Shown one piece after another: positions 16,960 through 25,322 of a DNA stretch of 64,000 nucleotides. The notes under the pieces were generated by a model, which did not search any database, was not told the origin of the DNA, and saw nothing but the letters and a program-made list of their open reading frames with translations. This stretch comes from Litorimonas sp. (lineage in GTDB: Bacteria; Pseudomonadota; Alphaproteobacteria; Caulobacterales; Maricaulaceae): contig JAPYSU010000009.1 of assembly GCA_029936425.1 (NCBI GenBank), positions 1 to 64,000 on the forward strand, given 5' to 3'. Each line of letters begins with the position of its first letter. Position 1 is the stretch's first letter. Both the position numbers and the translations under genes were made by a program.

Positions 16960-17504
16960 TCCTTTTTTCGCGCGCCCCAATCTGCGCGGTTTTGCGCGTA
17001 AACCCAGCACAATTCGTCAGTAATGGCGGGAATGCCTTGCAGGGAATAGTCGCGTTTAGAGCCCAACGCCTCGGCGGTTTTCATACTCGCAATATTACCG
17101 TCCTGAATCGTGTGAATGACGCGGTCCCAGCCCAAGGTTTCAAACGCGTAGTCAATACAGGCCGCCGCCGCCTCTTTAGCGAAGCCTTTGCGCCAGTGGT
17201 TTCGGTGGATGGTCCATCCGATTTCCGGCTCGGGCCATTCTTCGGGATACCACGGACCGACACGCCCGACCCATTCCTTCGACGATTTTTCAATAACCGA
17301 GAAAAAACTATATCCCCTTATCTGTTGGTGACCGATCGCCGTTGCCATACTGCGCCAGGCTTGCGCGCGGTTATATCCCGGCCCGCCGCCAATATAGGTC
17401 ATGGTGGATTTGTCCGCGAAACAATCCGCCCACGCCTCAAAATCTTTCTCGGGGTCAATGAGTCGGAGAAGGAGACGGTTCGTTTCGAGGGTAGTTTGGG
17501 TCAT
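16956..17504 (-). CDS. GNAT family N-acetyltransferase (RimJ/RimL type)
   Basis: A 182-residue acetyl-CoA-dependent transferase. The start at 17504 is preferred over the longer frame: GAGG lies 6 nt upstream, and the protein then opens with the family-typical LETNRLLLRLIDPEKDFEAW. EIGWTIHRNHWRKGFAKEAAAACIDY holds the acetyl-CoA pyrophosphate loop, followed by NIASMKTAEALGSKRD. Close relatives acetylate protein N-termini, antibiotics or small amines, so the substrate cannot be told. The stop codon overlaps that of the convergent LytTR gene. Confidence 0.85.
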   Translation of the reverse strand: MTQTTLETNRLLLRLIDPEKDFEAWADCFADKSTMTYIGGGPGYNRAQAWRSMATAIGHQQIRGYSFFSVIEKSSKEWVGRVGPWYPEEWPEPEIGWTIHRNHWRKGFAKEAAAACIDYAFETLGWDRVIHTIQDGNIASMKTAEALGSKRDYSLQGIPAITDELCWVYAQNRADWGARKKD

Positions 17505-17541
17505 GAATACCTCATGCAGGGAAATGTAAAATCTGGCAAGT

Positions 17542-18396
17542 TTAGGTTTTCGCACGCGCAAGCGCTCCGCCAAGACGCGCTCGGCGGAGAGCGGTTTTTG
17601 GTGAGCCTCGGATACGGGGCGGCGCACGTGAGGCGTAGGCTTTTCCAGTGTCAGCTGGAACATTGTCATTTTGTGCCGGCTGAATGGGGGCGGGCCTTCG
17701 GTGGTATTGTATCCGCAGCGTGGCGAGGGCTCTCGGATCGGTGTCCGGAGCGATATGTTTCGGAGTTTCCTCCTCTACATAAGGCCGCACCTCGGCGGCC
17801 GCTCTGAACTCTTCCGGCCAGACGGTGATGGGGGTTTTAATACCTCTGAAATCGGCCATGCGTCTGGGATCGAAATCATAGTCGTAATCCGGATCGGCGA
17901 TGGGATTTACCAATCGGGCTTGCGGGGGCAGCCGGAACCATCCGTCAAAATCCATGCGGCACGGGTCGCGCAGGATGAGCGGGTGGGCATTGGCTTTCAT
18001 GAGCTCGCGCATATGGGCGCGCCGCGCCGTTTCTTCTTCGTCCGCCGCGGGGTGGCGTATTGTTTGATAGGTTTTCTCCGGCGGAGCCGCGTCAATCACG
18101 GCCTGGCGCTTTGTCCAGCGCCTTATCCGCTTCCATCCGCCGAGATCGGCAATCACCCGCTCCCGCCACTCGGGACGCAGGAGCATGGCTATTTTCTGGC
18201 GCCGCCGGAAATGGGCCTGCGAAGCTAGCACCATGACGCGGACATGCCGGCAGAGCTGACGCGCCAGAGAAAGCGCCGCCTCAGGACGGACAATGGCGGC
18301 GAGCAGCTGCGCGCAGAGAAACACGTAGTGCGTCCGAAGGGGCGCGAGGTCGGGGAGTGGTTCCCGTTGCGATATGCGGTCTTCAAACGTCACCAA
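17542..18396 (-). CDS. Uncharacterised Arg/Pro-rich cytoplasmic protein
   Basis: A 284-residue protein that I do not recognise. The N-terminal half (FLCAQLLAAIVRPEAALSLARQL, then WKRIRRWTKRQAVIDAAPP) is helical and basic. The middle has an acidic tyrosine-rich ADPDYDYDFDPRRMADF, and the C-terminus is disordered and rich in Arg, Ala and Pro. No signal peptide or transmembrane helix is evident. Codon use is that of a real gene: it is GC-rich with strong third-position bias, and its antisense frames are weaker. Similar proteins annotated hypothetical occur in related alphaproteobacteria. It lies 37 bp upstream of the GNAT gene on the same strand. Confidence 0.6.
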   Translation of the reverse strand: MVTFEDRISQREPLPDLAPLRTHYVFLCAQLLAAIVRPEAALSLARQLCRHVRVMVLASQAHFRRRQKIAMLLRPEWRERVIADLGGWKRIRRWTKRQAVIDAAPPEKTYQTIRHPAADEEETARRAHMRELMKANAHPLILRDPCRMDFDGWFRLPPQARLVNPIADPDYDYDFDPRRMADFRGIKTPITVWPEEFRAAAEVRPYVEEETPKHIAPDTDPRALATLRIQYHRRPAPIQPAQNDNVPADTGKAYASRAPPRIRGSPKTALRRARLGGALARAKT

Positions 18397-18554
18397 GCTG
18401 AGTATAGGCCCGGTTTGGAGAGCGGGGACGGGATTGTTGAAAGCGGCGTAAAGTCAGAAGGTTAGGCAAGTATGAGAGGCGATCATTATCCCCTTTCACA
18501 TAGTGTCATTCCGAGAGTGATCACCCAGCAACAAAAATAGGAACCACACCACCC

Positions 18555-18585
18555 CGTCATCCCCCGGCTCGACCGGGGGATCCAT
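18555..18585 (+). repeat. REP-like palindromic repeat, copy 1
   Basis: CGTCAT, then CCCCCGG-CTCGA-CCGGGGG, then ATCCAT: a perfect 7-bp stem with a 5-nt loop. The shape and flanks match the short dispersed cgtcatccc...gggatcca elements common in alphaproteobacterial genomes (general knowledge). A second, inverted copy lies 95 bp further on. Confidence 0.75.
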
Positions 18586-18679
18586 TTGGTGTCCTTGCCG
18601 GGATGGGAATTTACTCGTTAGGTACAATCTTTCAGATCAGGGGCATTCGCGACCTGACCAAGGGTTGGAGAAGCGCCGC

Positions 18680-18710
18680 ATGGATTACCCGGTCAAGCCG
18701 GGTAACGACG
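18680..18710 (-). repeat. REP-like palindromic repeat, copy 2 (inverted)
   Basis: ATGGAT, then TACCCGG-TCAAG-CCGGGTA, then ACGACG. It is copy 1 reversed, with the two outer stem pairs changed from C-G to T-A/A-T on both arms, so the 7-bp stem is kept by paired substitutions. Confidence 0.72.
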
Positions 18711-18740
18711 TTATTTAGAAAGGTAAAAACAAACCCGCAT

Positions 18741-18763
18741 AAAAAAACGGGCCCGGAGGCCCG
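18741..18763 (-). terminator. Rho-independent terminator of mdh
   Basis: CGGGCC/GGCCCG stem with a 4-nt loop, followed on the minus strand by seven Ts (18741-18747). It lies 54 bp beyond the mdh stop, showing that mdh transcription ends before the inserted block. Confidence 0.88.
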
Positions 18764-18817
18764 CTTTTCACATTGGTTTTATCCGTCACGGCGAGCCGCG
18801 ACGACGCTTATGGAAGA

Positions 18818-19786
18818 TTAATCCTTAAGCTCCGGTTCCATCTCTTTACAATCGGCGATGATTTTCTCGACCGCTTCGACGGAGTTCATGAACATTTCGC
18901 GCTCGTCCTGTTTGAGACGGATATTCATGACCTTTTCCACGCCGCGCGCGCCGATCATGGCCGGGGCGCCGACATAGAGGCCGCGAACGCCGGCAATCTG
19001 GCCGGAGAGACGCACCGCGCAAGGCAGGATGCGTTTCTTATCGCGCAGATAAGATTTCGCCATTTCAATGGCGGATTCTGCGGGCGCGTAAAAGGCCGAG
19101 CCATTTCCGAGAAGGCCGACGATTTCGCCGCCGCCCTTACGGGTGCGCTCGACGATGGCGTCAACGCGTTCCTGCGTTGTCCATTTCATTTTAATCAGAT
19201 CCGGCAGAGGCACTCCGTTGACGGTGGAGTAGCGTACGAGCGGCACCATTGTGTCGCCGTGGCCGCCCAGAACAGAGGCGTGAACGTCTTCGACAGAGCA
19301 GCCGAATTCATCGGCGAGAAAATAACGGAAACGGGCGCTATCCAACACGCCGGCCATGCCGACGACTTTGCGCGGCTGAAGGCCGGAGAATTTCTGCAAG
19401 GCCCAGACCATTGCGTCGAGAGGGTTGGTAATGCAGATGACAAAGGCTTTCGGCGCGTGTTCCTTGATGCCTTCGGCGACCTGTTTGATGACGCCCAGAT
19501 TTTTGCCGATCAGCTCTGACCGGTCCATGCCGGGTTTGCGCGGGAAACCGGCCGTGATGATGCAGACGTCTGCGCCCGCGATATCGGCATAGTCATTTGT
19601 GCCTTTGAGGTTGGAGTCCTTGCCGAAAACCGGCGCGGCCTCGGAGAGGTCAAGCGCCTTGCCTTTGGCGGTGCCTTCGAAAATATCAAAAAGAACAACG
19701 TCCCCCAGCTCTTCGCGGGCCGCGATGTGAGCCAAGGTTCCGCCGATCATACCGGCGCCGATAAGGGCGATTTTTGCGCGTGCCAT
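18818..19786 (-). CDS. mdh: Malate dehydrogenase (NAD, LDH-like type)
   Basis: Oxidises malate to oxaloacetate. Its 322 residues match the LDH-like malate dehydrogenases of alphaproteobacteria. It has the Rossmann start KIALIGAGMIGGTLAHIAA, the loop FPRKPGMDRSELIGKN with substrate-binding arginines, VICITNPLDAMVW, and the active-site VLGGHGDTMVPLVRYSTV with the catalytic His. The start is preceded by GGAGATCCCT. In relatives it heads the mdh-sucCD-sucAB operon; here it has its own terminator and is separated from sucC by about 5 kb. Confidence 0.97.
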   Translation of the reverse strand: MARAKIALIGAGMIGGTLAHIAAREELGDVVLFDIFEGTAKGKALDLSEAAPVFGKDSNLKGTNDYADIAGADVCIITAGFPRKPGMDRSELIGKNLGVIKQVAEGIKEHAPKAFVICITNPLDAMVWALQKFSGLQPRKVVGMAGVLDSARFRYFLADEFGCSVEDVHASVLGGHGDTMVPLVRYSTVNGVPLPDLIKMKWTTQERVDAIVERTRKGGGEIVGLLGNGSAFYAPAESAIEMAKSYLRDKKRILPCAVRLSGQIAGVRGLYVGAPAMIGARGVEKVMNIRLKQDEREMFMNSVEAVEKIIADCKEMEPELKD

Positions 19787-19905
19787 AGGGATCTCCGTTC
19801 AGGCGAGTGAATTTGGGCGTGGTTTAGCGGGGCGCAGCGGGCGTTGCAATGGCAAGTAAGCTGCTGAAAGCTTACGAATTTGCATATTAACTGTACCAAT
19901 AGAAA

Positions 19906-20868
19906 TCACAGCATCGAGACATTATACGCCTCGTGTAGAAAAGAAGGATAATAAAAACTCCACGGGAAACGTGTGACTCGTTTGCGCATGGACTTAAAGT
20001 GAGGTTCAGCTCGCTCAAAATCGTCTCGGTCAGCGAAGAATGCAGCCATCGCATTATGAGCAAAGACGTTTTCAAGTGCAGCGGTCTGTTTCAAGGCTAA
20101 AAGCCGCTCACTCTGCACCAAAACTTCATTCAATACAGATTTGTCAGCTCTGTAGGCCTCCCCACCAATCTTATCTTCGTCAAAATTGTCAAAAAATAAT
20201 TGTCGTTCAAAATGTGCCAAGGCAATGAGCCCGCCCATATGCGGGTGCTGGTCGTAGTGTTTAATAGTTGCTCTTGCGAACTCGAACATTTCCTGATGAG
20301 ATCCAGACCATTTTTCGCACACAGCCACCATATAATTATGCTCGCCGAACATGTGTGGACGCTCAAATTCTCTCAAACGTTTCAGATAAATTTGAGTTTG
20401 TTCAATTGGCTCTTCCAAGCCCATTGATATACGGATCAATCTGGCAGCAGCATTTTGGCCATAATCTGGTAGCTCTAAAAGTGGCAATAAAGAGCTTTCT
20501 GCCGCTTTGAGAGTTTCGTGCATTTTCTCTCCGGCAGCCTGATCCACATCCTCACCCCTTCCCCAACCACGATAATGCCAAGCCCTAACCAACAATAAAG
20601 ACCCCCTGAGAAGGCATATCTCTTCCGGGCCATTACTATTATCGAACCACTTGTCATAAAAGTCATCCTCCGTAACAAGATCGCTTAGAGCTTCAACTAG
20701 ATATGGCCGGTCTTCAGGAGTCACTTGTTGGAAAAGGCTTAATGCCGATTTCAAATCACCCGCATTCAAATGCGCAAGAAATGGAAGCGCCTGTCGATGA
20801 AGGTTTTCTGGATAGTAACCATACCTTTTCGGCGTTAGGAGCTCTGTAATTTTAGTGAAAAAATTCAT
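19906..20868 (-). CDS. DUF4034-like protein
   Basis: A 320-residue, all-helical cytoplasmic protein. The central part has the features I associate with DUF4034: LLRGSLLLVRAWHYRGWGRG, then ISMGLEEPIEQT, then CEKWSGSHQEMFEFARATI, then LIALAHFERQLFFD. These are TPR-like helical repeats. Family function is unknown; members in other bacteria often sit in accessory regions. Base composition is noticeably more AT-rich than the flanking TCA genes, suggesting later acquisition. It lies 12 bp downstream of the GH5 gene on the same strand, so the two are probably co-transcribed. The family assignment is from memory of the motif order and needs a profile check. Confidence 0.7.
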   Translation of the reverse strand: MNFFTKITELLTPKRYGYYPENLHRQALPFLAHLNAGDLKSALSLFQQVTPEDRPYLVEALSDLVTEDDFYDKWFDNSNGPEEICLLRGSLLLVRAWHYRGWGRGEDVDQAAGEKMHETLKAAESSLLPLLELPDYGQNAAARLIRISMGLEEPIEQTQIYLKRLREFERPHMFGEHNYMVAVCEKWSGSHQEMFEFARATIKHYDQHPHMGGLIALAHFERQLFFDNFDEDKIGGEAYRADKSVLNEVLVQSERLLALKQTAALENVFAHNAMAAFFADRDDFERAEPHFKSMRKRVTRFPWSFYYPSFLHEAYNVSML

Positions 20869-20880
20869 GCCGACACTTTT

Positions 20881-21879
20881 TTACTCGGCTTCCTCTTCCC
20901 CCAGGCCCAGCGCCGAGAGCTTTGCCTTGTCCCATCTTTGCGCGCTAGAGTCGTAGAACGGGAAGGTGGCCGTGAAATTCCAGACGCACCAGGCGATACC
21001 CGCCTCTTCAAAAGCCTGTCTGGTATGTTTGGTATAGTTCACAACGTCTTCATAAGGCGCTTTTTCATAGGCGCCGGTTTCGCCCAGAAACAGCGGAATA
21101 CCGGTTTCGTCCTGAACCTGTCTGGCGTAGGCGGCCGCGTCTTTAAGCGCCTTTTTATCTTCCGCGCTGCCCCATTTGACCACGCCGCTATCTTTTAAAT
21201 CTGTCCAGCCCGCTTTTTGATGGGTGAATTCGAACGGGTCATAATAATGGAAGGTGTATACCTGATTGGGGTCTTCAATAGCCGGGATGCTCGGCAGGCT
21301 ATCAATGCCGGACCAATTCTCACCGCCCAAAATTAAGATGCGTGTCGGATTGGTTTTCCGGATTAGCTGAAACGCCTCTATCAGCATCGTCCGCATCAAA
21401 TCACCGCCGAGGTTCTGGTTGGGCTCATTCAGAATTTCGAAATAAACGCTGTCGGGGAGCGAGGCATAGCGCGCCGCGATCTGCGACCAAAGCGACATAA
21501 ACTTTTCAAAGTTACCTTTGGGGTTTTCATTAAGCTCTTCAAAATGGTGGATATTGAGAATGACCTGTAAGTCCTGCGCGAGGGCCTGATCCAGCACCTC
21601 TGTCACGCGGGCAAAAAATTCGGGATCAATGGTGTAGTCCGGCCCTTCGGCGGTGTGGGCGCTCCAGCGGACGGGGATCCGCACCGTATCGAACCCGGCC
21701 TCTTTGATTTTGCGGAAAGAGCTCTCTTCAATTGTGTGGCCCCATTCGCCTTCGTTCGGCGCGTCCAGAGCATTACCCATATTGATGCAGCGCTCTGTCT
21801 CGAACGTGTCGGCATGGCTGGCTTGAAAGCCTGCCACCAGAGCGAGCGTGAGGCAGGTGCTTAAAAGATAACGGGTCAT
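20881..21879 (-). CDS. Secreted glycoside hydrolase family 5 endoglucanase-like enzyme
   Basis: A 332-residue exported beta-1,4-glycanase. The start at 21879 is favoured over an earlier ATG because AAAGGA precedes it and it opens directly into the signal peptide (MTRYLLSTCLTLALVAGFQ). GH5 landmarks are FDTVRIPVRWSAH, VILNIHHFEEL, the acid/base Glu in YFEILNEPNQNLGG, YTFHYYDPFEFTHQ, and the nucleophile Glu in IPLFLGETGAYEKA, ending with VWNFTATFPFYD. Substrate could be cellulose, mannan or another plant/algal beta-glucan. It sits in a block inserted between zapE and mdh. Confidence 0.9.
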   Translation of the reverse strand: MTRYLLSTCLTLALVAGFQASHADTFETERCINMGNALDAPNEGEWGHTIEESSFRKIKEAGFDTVRIPVRWSAHTAEGPDYTIDPEFFARVTEVLDQALAQDLQVILNIHHFEELNENPKGNFEKFMSLWSQIAARYASLPDSVYFEILNEPNQNLGGDLMRTMLIEAFQLIRKTNPTRILILGGENWSGIDSLPSIPAIEDPNQVYTFHYYDPFEFTHQKAGWTDLKDSGVVKWGSAEDKKALKDAAAYARQVQDETGIPLFLGETGAYEKAPYEDVVNYTKHTRQAFEEAGIAWCVWNFTATFPFYDSSAQRWDKAKLSALGLGEEEAE

Positions 21880-21939
21880 GTGGCGTCCTTTATGTTCGGG
21901 CAAGAGTAAGAATACTGTGCCTCTATATCAACGGGATTG

Positions 21940-23082
21940 TTATGGCTCTGATTTATTATCATCAGGCTTACTCATATCTGACGGCGAGGTTTCCATCTGG
22001 CGCCGCTCAGCCAGATAGTCATGGCTTCGCATTTCCATCAGGCGGCTGACCGTCCGTTCGAATTCAAAAGCGCCGTCGCCGTCCTGATAGAGGTCTTTCG
22101 GCTCAACCTCGGCGCTCATAATTAATTTGGTGCGCGTTTCATACAGGGCATCGATGAGCGTGACGAAACGTTTGGCCTCATTCCGGCTGTCTGGGCCCAT
22201 TTGCGGGACGTTTTCCAGAATGAGGGTCTGAAAGGCATGGGCGAGACGCAGGTAATCCGCCGCGCCGAGCGTGTTGTCGCAAAGCCGAGCAAAGCCCGCG
22301 CGCGCCGTCCCCGCCGCTGTTTGTTTCAAAACCAGATCCCGCCCCTGCACGGACAGAACCGTTTCGCGCGGGCTCGCCCCGCCGATCAAGCGCTGCCAGG
22401 CGGCTTCAATGCCCTTATCCGCCTCCTCGCCCAAAGGCGAATAATAGACCGGCGCGGCTTCGAGCTGGCGGAGGCGGTGATCCGTTTCTCCGGCAAATTC
22501 GTGAATGATGAGGTATTTCGGCATGCGCTCTATAAACGGTTCGAACAAAGCGCGGTTAAGGCCGTTCTCATAGAGGTCCCGAGGCGGCCGGTTGGACGTG
22601 GCCACGACAATGACGCCTTCGGCCCAAAGCGCGTCGAACAGGCGCGACAGGATCATGGCGTCGGTAATATCGGTAACGTGGAATTCGTCGAAACAGAGCA
22701 GCTCCGCCTCTTTTGCAATCTGTTTCGCCACAGGCGCAATCGGATCGCCGTCATTGTCTTCGGATTGGCGGCGCGCATTGATCCGCGCGTGGACATCGAG
22801 CATGAAAGCGTGGAAATGCACGCGCTGTTTCGCGGCGACAGGCGCCTCTTCGAAAAACCAGTCCATCAGCATGGATTTGCCGCGCCCGACCCCGCCCCAT
22901 AGATAAAGCCCTGTTACCGGCTCCGGTTTTTTACCGAAAATCTTACCCAGAAAATTGGGCTCCGGGCGGGTGTTGAGCCGCCCCAAAAGGGCGTCCAGCT
23001 TTTTGGCCGCTTCGATTTGGGCTGGGTCCTCTTCCAGCTCGCCGGCCGAAATGCAGGCTTTTAGCTTTGCAAGGACGCTCAT
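21940..23082 (-). CDS. zapE: ZapE/AFG1-like cell division ATPase
   Basis: An AAA-type P-loop ATPase of 380 residues. Walker A is LWGGVGRGKSMLMDWFFE, Walker B is LLCFDEFHVTDITDA, followed by a sensor region VVATSNRPPRDLYENGLNR. The E. coli homologue ZapE associates with the Z ring; the mitochondrial homologue AFG1/LACE1 is linked to respiratory-complex turnover. The start at 23082 makes an ATGA overlap with the stop of a 31-codon gene upstream and gives the expected family start MSVLAKLKACI. In many alphaproteobacteria this gene directly precedes mdh; here a GH5 and a DUF4034-like gene intervene. Confidence 0.92.
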   Translation of the reverse strand: MSVLAKLKACISAGELEEDPAQIEAAKKLDALLGRLNTRPEPNFLGKIFGKKPEPVTGLYLWGGVGRGKSMLMDWFFEEAPVAAKQRVHFHAFMLDVHARINARRQSEDNDGDPIAPVAKQIAKEAELLCFDEFHVTDITDAMILSRLFDALWAEGVIVVATSNRPPRDLYENGLNRALFEPFIERMPKYLIIHEFAGETDHRLRQLEAAPVYYSPLGEEADKGIEAAWQRLIGGASPRETVLSVQGRDLVLKQTAAGTARAGFARLCDNTLGAADYLRLAHAFQTLILENVPQMGPDSRNEAKRFVTLIDALYETRTKLIMSAEVEPKDLYQDGDGAFEFERTVSRLMEMRSHDYLAERRQMETSPSDMSKPDDNKSEP

Positions 23083-23174
23083 TTCATACTCAGCAAAACA
23101 ATCGCCAATGCAAGCAGGCCAAAAGAAAACAGGCACAGCCCGTAAAAGAGCGCTTTATGTCGAATAGGAGCCAT
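23079..23174 (-). CDS. 31-residue single-helix membrane microprotein coupled to zapE
   Basis: A short ORF of 31 codons. The protein is MAPIRHKALFYGLCLFSFG followed by LLALAIVLLSMK: a positively charged N-terminus and one transmembrane helix. The evidence that it is real is a strong AAGGAG 6 nt before the ATG and a stop codon overlapping the zapE start as ATGA. ZapE itself has no good ribosome site of its own, so zapE translation probably depends on this ORF. Whether the peptide has a function beyond coupling is unknown. Confidence 0.7.
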   Translation of the reverse strand: MAPIRHKALFYGLCLFSFGLLALAIVLLSMK

Positions 23175-23406
23175 AAAGCTCTCCTTGCTCACCCCTTGGC
23201 GAAGGTCAAGATAGTCTGGGATCTGACCCCGCCCTAAATGACTATTTTCAAGAATTTGGAACTTCGCCCGTGCTTCGACGTTGAATTTTTGTTAATGTTG
23301 TCGACAGGAGCCGGTTGCCCCGTGTTCTGAAGGACGCATTTTTATTTTAAGGGCCACAAGGCCCGGCTCTTACACAGCTTCTTTTTACTTTGGAGGGAAC
23401 ACTATC

Positions 23407-24654
23407 ATGGAACAATTTGACCGCCTATTTGACGGCATGCCCCCGATTGTGGGCAATTCGATTTCCGCGGCAATTATTCTGCTTCTCGGCTTTATCATTG
23501 CTTTCATTATTAAATCTGTCGTCGCCGGCGGCATTAACCGCACAGGCCTTGGCAAAAAAGCCCAGACCAGCGGCGGGAATATCGGCAACGCCATTGGCCG
23601 CGCGCTATTCTGGCTCGTTGTTTTATACGCCGCCTATCTCGCGCTTGGCCGCCTCGGACTTTCCGAAAATCTCGGCCCCGTAAACGGCTTCTTTGACAAT
23701 ATCGGCAGTTACGCCGCCAATATCCTCGGCGCAGGTCTGTTGTTCATCATCGGTTATTTTCTCGCCAAAGTGGCGCAGAATGCCGTCACCGCGACATTAG
23801 AGGCCGCCCAGCTCGACTCGCTGGCCAATAAGTCCGGCTTCACCTCGGCCACCGGCTCTCAGGGCTCTATCGCGCGGGCGCTCGGAACATTGGTGTTTGT
23901 CGTGATTATCGCGCTCTTCTCGATTGCCGCGCTTGACGCGCTGGATATTTCGGGCGTCTCTGATCCGCTCAGCAGCATGCTCAGTGGTTTCCTGAACTTT
24001 ATCCCTGAACTTATCGGCGCGGCCGCTATCTTGGCTGTGACCATTTTCATCGGCCGGTTCGTGTCGGAATTTCTGCAGGACTTCCTGCCGAGCCTCGGCT
24101 TTGACCGTTCGGTAAATGAAATCATGATGCTCGACGATGGGGAAGGCCTGAAAACCTCTCCGTCCAAAGCGGCAGGCTATGTTGCCTTTCTAATCATTCT
24201 GGTCATTGGCGTCTCTGCCGCCGTGAATCTGCTAGGCAATGACAGCCTGTCCTACGCCTTTGGGTCGGTTCAGGAATTTGGCGGATCGCTGCTTGAAGCC
24301 GCCATTCTGATTATCATCGGCGTCTTCCTGGCGAGTATTCTCGGCCGGTTCATGTCTTCGGTCATCAGCCCGCGCATTGCGACCTTTGTCAAATATGCGG
24401 TGATGGTATTGTTTATCTTTATCGGCCTGTCTTCCCTGGATCCCGAAGGTCAGATCGTCCCGATCGCTTTCTCCTCCCTGGTTATCTCTGCTGCTGTGGC
24501 CGCCGCGATTGCCTTTGGCGTTGGCGGACGGGACTGGGCCGCAAAAGTGCTCAACAACGCGCTGCCGCCCAGCAATGTCAAACCTCTTGGAAAAGACCAG
24601 GCGGCTTCCAAAAAAGCACCTGCCAAACGCAGCACGCGCAAAACTACAAAATAG
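23407..24654 (+). CDS. CmpX-like mechanosensitive channel family protein (TM_helix repeats)
   Basis: A 415-residue integral membrane protein with about nine hydrophobic helices arranged as repeated conserved TM-helix units (PF05552 type). Each has an aliphatic helix followed by GR(F/L)-type ends: ATIFIGRFVSEFLQDFLPSLG is the second and VFLASILGRFMSSVISPRIA the third. The C-terminal IAFGVGGRDWAAKVLNN resembles the MscS pore-exit signature, but a full MscS beta domain is missing. The tail is Lys/Ala-rich. It starts after GGAGGGAACACTATC. Relatives such as CmpX affect envelope stress and c-di-GMP; transport of ions here is inferred. Confidence 0.82.
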   Translation: MEQFDRLFDGMPPIVGNSISAAIILLLGFIIAFIIKSVVAGGINRTGLGKKAQTSGGNIGNAIGRALFWLVVLYAAYLALGRLGLSENLGPVNGFFDNIGSYAANILGAGLLFIIGYFLAKVAQNAVTATLEAAQLDSLANKSGFTSATGSQGSIARALGTLVFVVIIALFSIAALDALDISGVSDPLSSMLSGFLNFIPELIGAAAILAVTIFIGRFVSEFLQDFLPSLGFDRSVNEIMMLDDGEGLKTSPSKAAGYVAFLIILVIGVSAAVNLLGNDSLSYAFGSVQEFGGSLLEAAILIIIGVFLASILGRFMSSVISPRIATFVKYAVMVLFIFIGLSSLDPEGQIVPIAFSSLVISAAVAAAIAFGVGGRDWAAKVLNNALPPSNVKPLGKDQAASKKAPAKRSTRKTTK

Positions 24655-24680
24655 ACTTTTGACAGTCTGATTAATTATGA

Positions 24681-24704
24681 AGCCGCCTTTCGAGGCGGCT
24701 TTTT
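24681..24704 (+). terminator. Rho-independent terminator of the CmpX-like gene
   Basis: Perfect AGCCGCCT/AGGCGGCT 8-bp stem with a TTCG tetraloop followed by Ts, 26 bp after the stop codon. It probably also insulates the convergent gene at 24747. Confidence 0.93.
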
Positions 24705-24746
24705 ATTTGCTGATTTATGGGGACTTTTTTGCTGATTTATAGAAGC

Positions 24747-25322
24747 TTAACGCCGCCGGTAATTAATAACCCATCGGTCGGCCCACGCGCTCTCGGCCTC
24801 ACCTTTGCCTTGCCAGCGCCAGGTCAGGCTGTCGGCTTTGATATCTTCAAACACCATGCGCGAAAACGGACCTTTATCGTTCAGGCGGTCCATTTCCAGA
24901 ATAAACGTTCCGTCGTCCTGCAATCCGCCGTGTAAAGAGAAATAGCCGCCTTGGTTATCGACCCAGGTTTGACGCCATTTCCCGTGCGGTTTGGAGTAGG
25001 TTGAGACGCTCATCCCTTTGAGCGTATTGCCGGGGGCGCCGTCAAAGTTTTCGGTGATGACGCAATCGCCAAAGGGCGATCGCGTAATGACGTTCTGGCC
25101 GGACCGGGTCGTGCCGTCCGCCGCCTGCCACGTCAAGTCCCACTGGCCGATCCAAAAATCCATTTGCCTGTATTCGGCGGACTGACAGGGAGCCGGAGAC
25201 TGAGTAGACGGATTTATCTGCGTTTGCGCCGTGGCGTTCGCCTCATTTGCAGTCTGCGCCAGAGCTGCGCCGCTCAGACAGATCAGCCCTATCAGGCTTG
25301 CGCTTAATTTCAGACGTTTCAT
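24747..25322 (-). CDS. Exported lipocalin-like protein of unknown function
   Basis: A 191-residue periplasmic protein. The start at 25322 has AAGGGG upstream and opens into a signal peptide (LSASLIGLICLSGAALAQ). After a Gln/Thr/Ala linker comes a beta-rich domain beginning EYRQMDFWIGQWDLTWQ, then GDCVITENFDGAPGNTLKG, WRQTWVDNQGGYFSLHGG and DSLTWRWQGKG, the layout of small calycin-type barrels such as DUF1579-like proteins. No catalytic residues are recognised. It is monocistronic and divergent from the acyltransferase at 25410. Confidence 0.75.
   Translation of the reverse strand: MKRLKLSASLIGLICLSGAALAQTANEANATAQTQINPSTQSPAPCQSAEYRQMDFWIGQWDLTWQAADGTTRSGQNVITRSPFGDCVITENFDGAPGNTLKGMSVSTYSKPHGKWRQTWVDNQGGYFSLHGGLQDDGTFILEMDRLNDKGPFSRMVFEDIKADSLTWRWQGKGEAESAWADRWVINYRRR

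Larger units (their letters stand above)
18397..18740. other. Gene-free region carrying two palindromic repeats
   Basis: About 340 bp between the unknown 284-residue gene and the mdh terminator. Its only recognisable content is two copies of a 31-bp palindromic element in opposite orientation (18555-18585 and 18680-18710). The short frame across it has no ribosome site and runs through both repeats, so it is not called. Confidence 0.6.

Noticed and set aside
18603..18821. 72-codon frame between the unknown gene and mdh
   Set aside because: Runs through a palindromic repeat and the mdh terminator, with no ribosome site.
23351..23365. GGGCC-ACAA-GGCCC hairpin before the CmpX-like gene
   Set aside because: Short stem without a T run in either direction at proper distance; could be chance.
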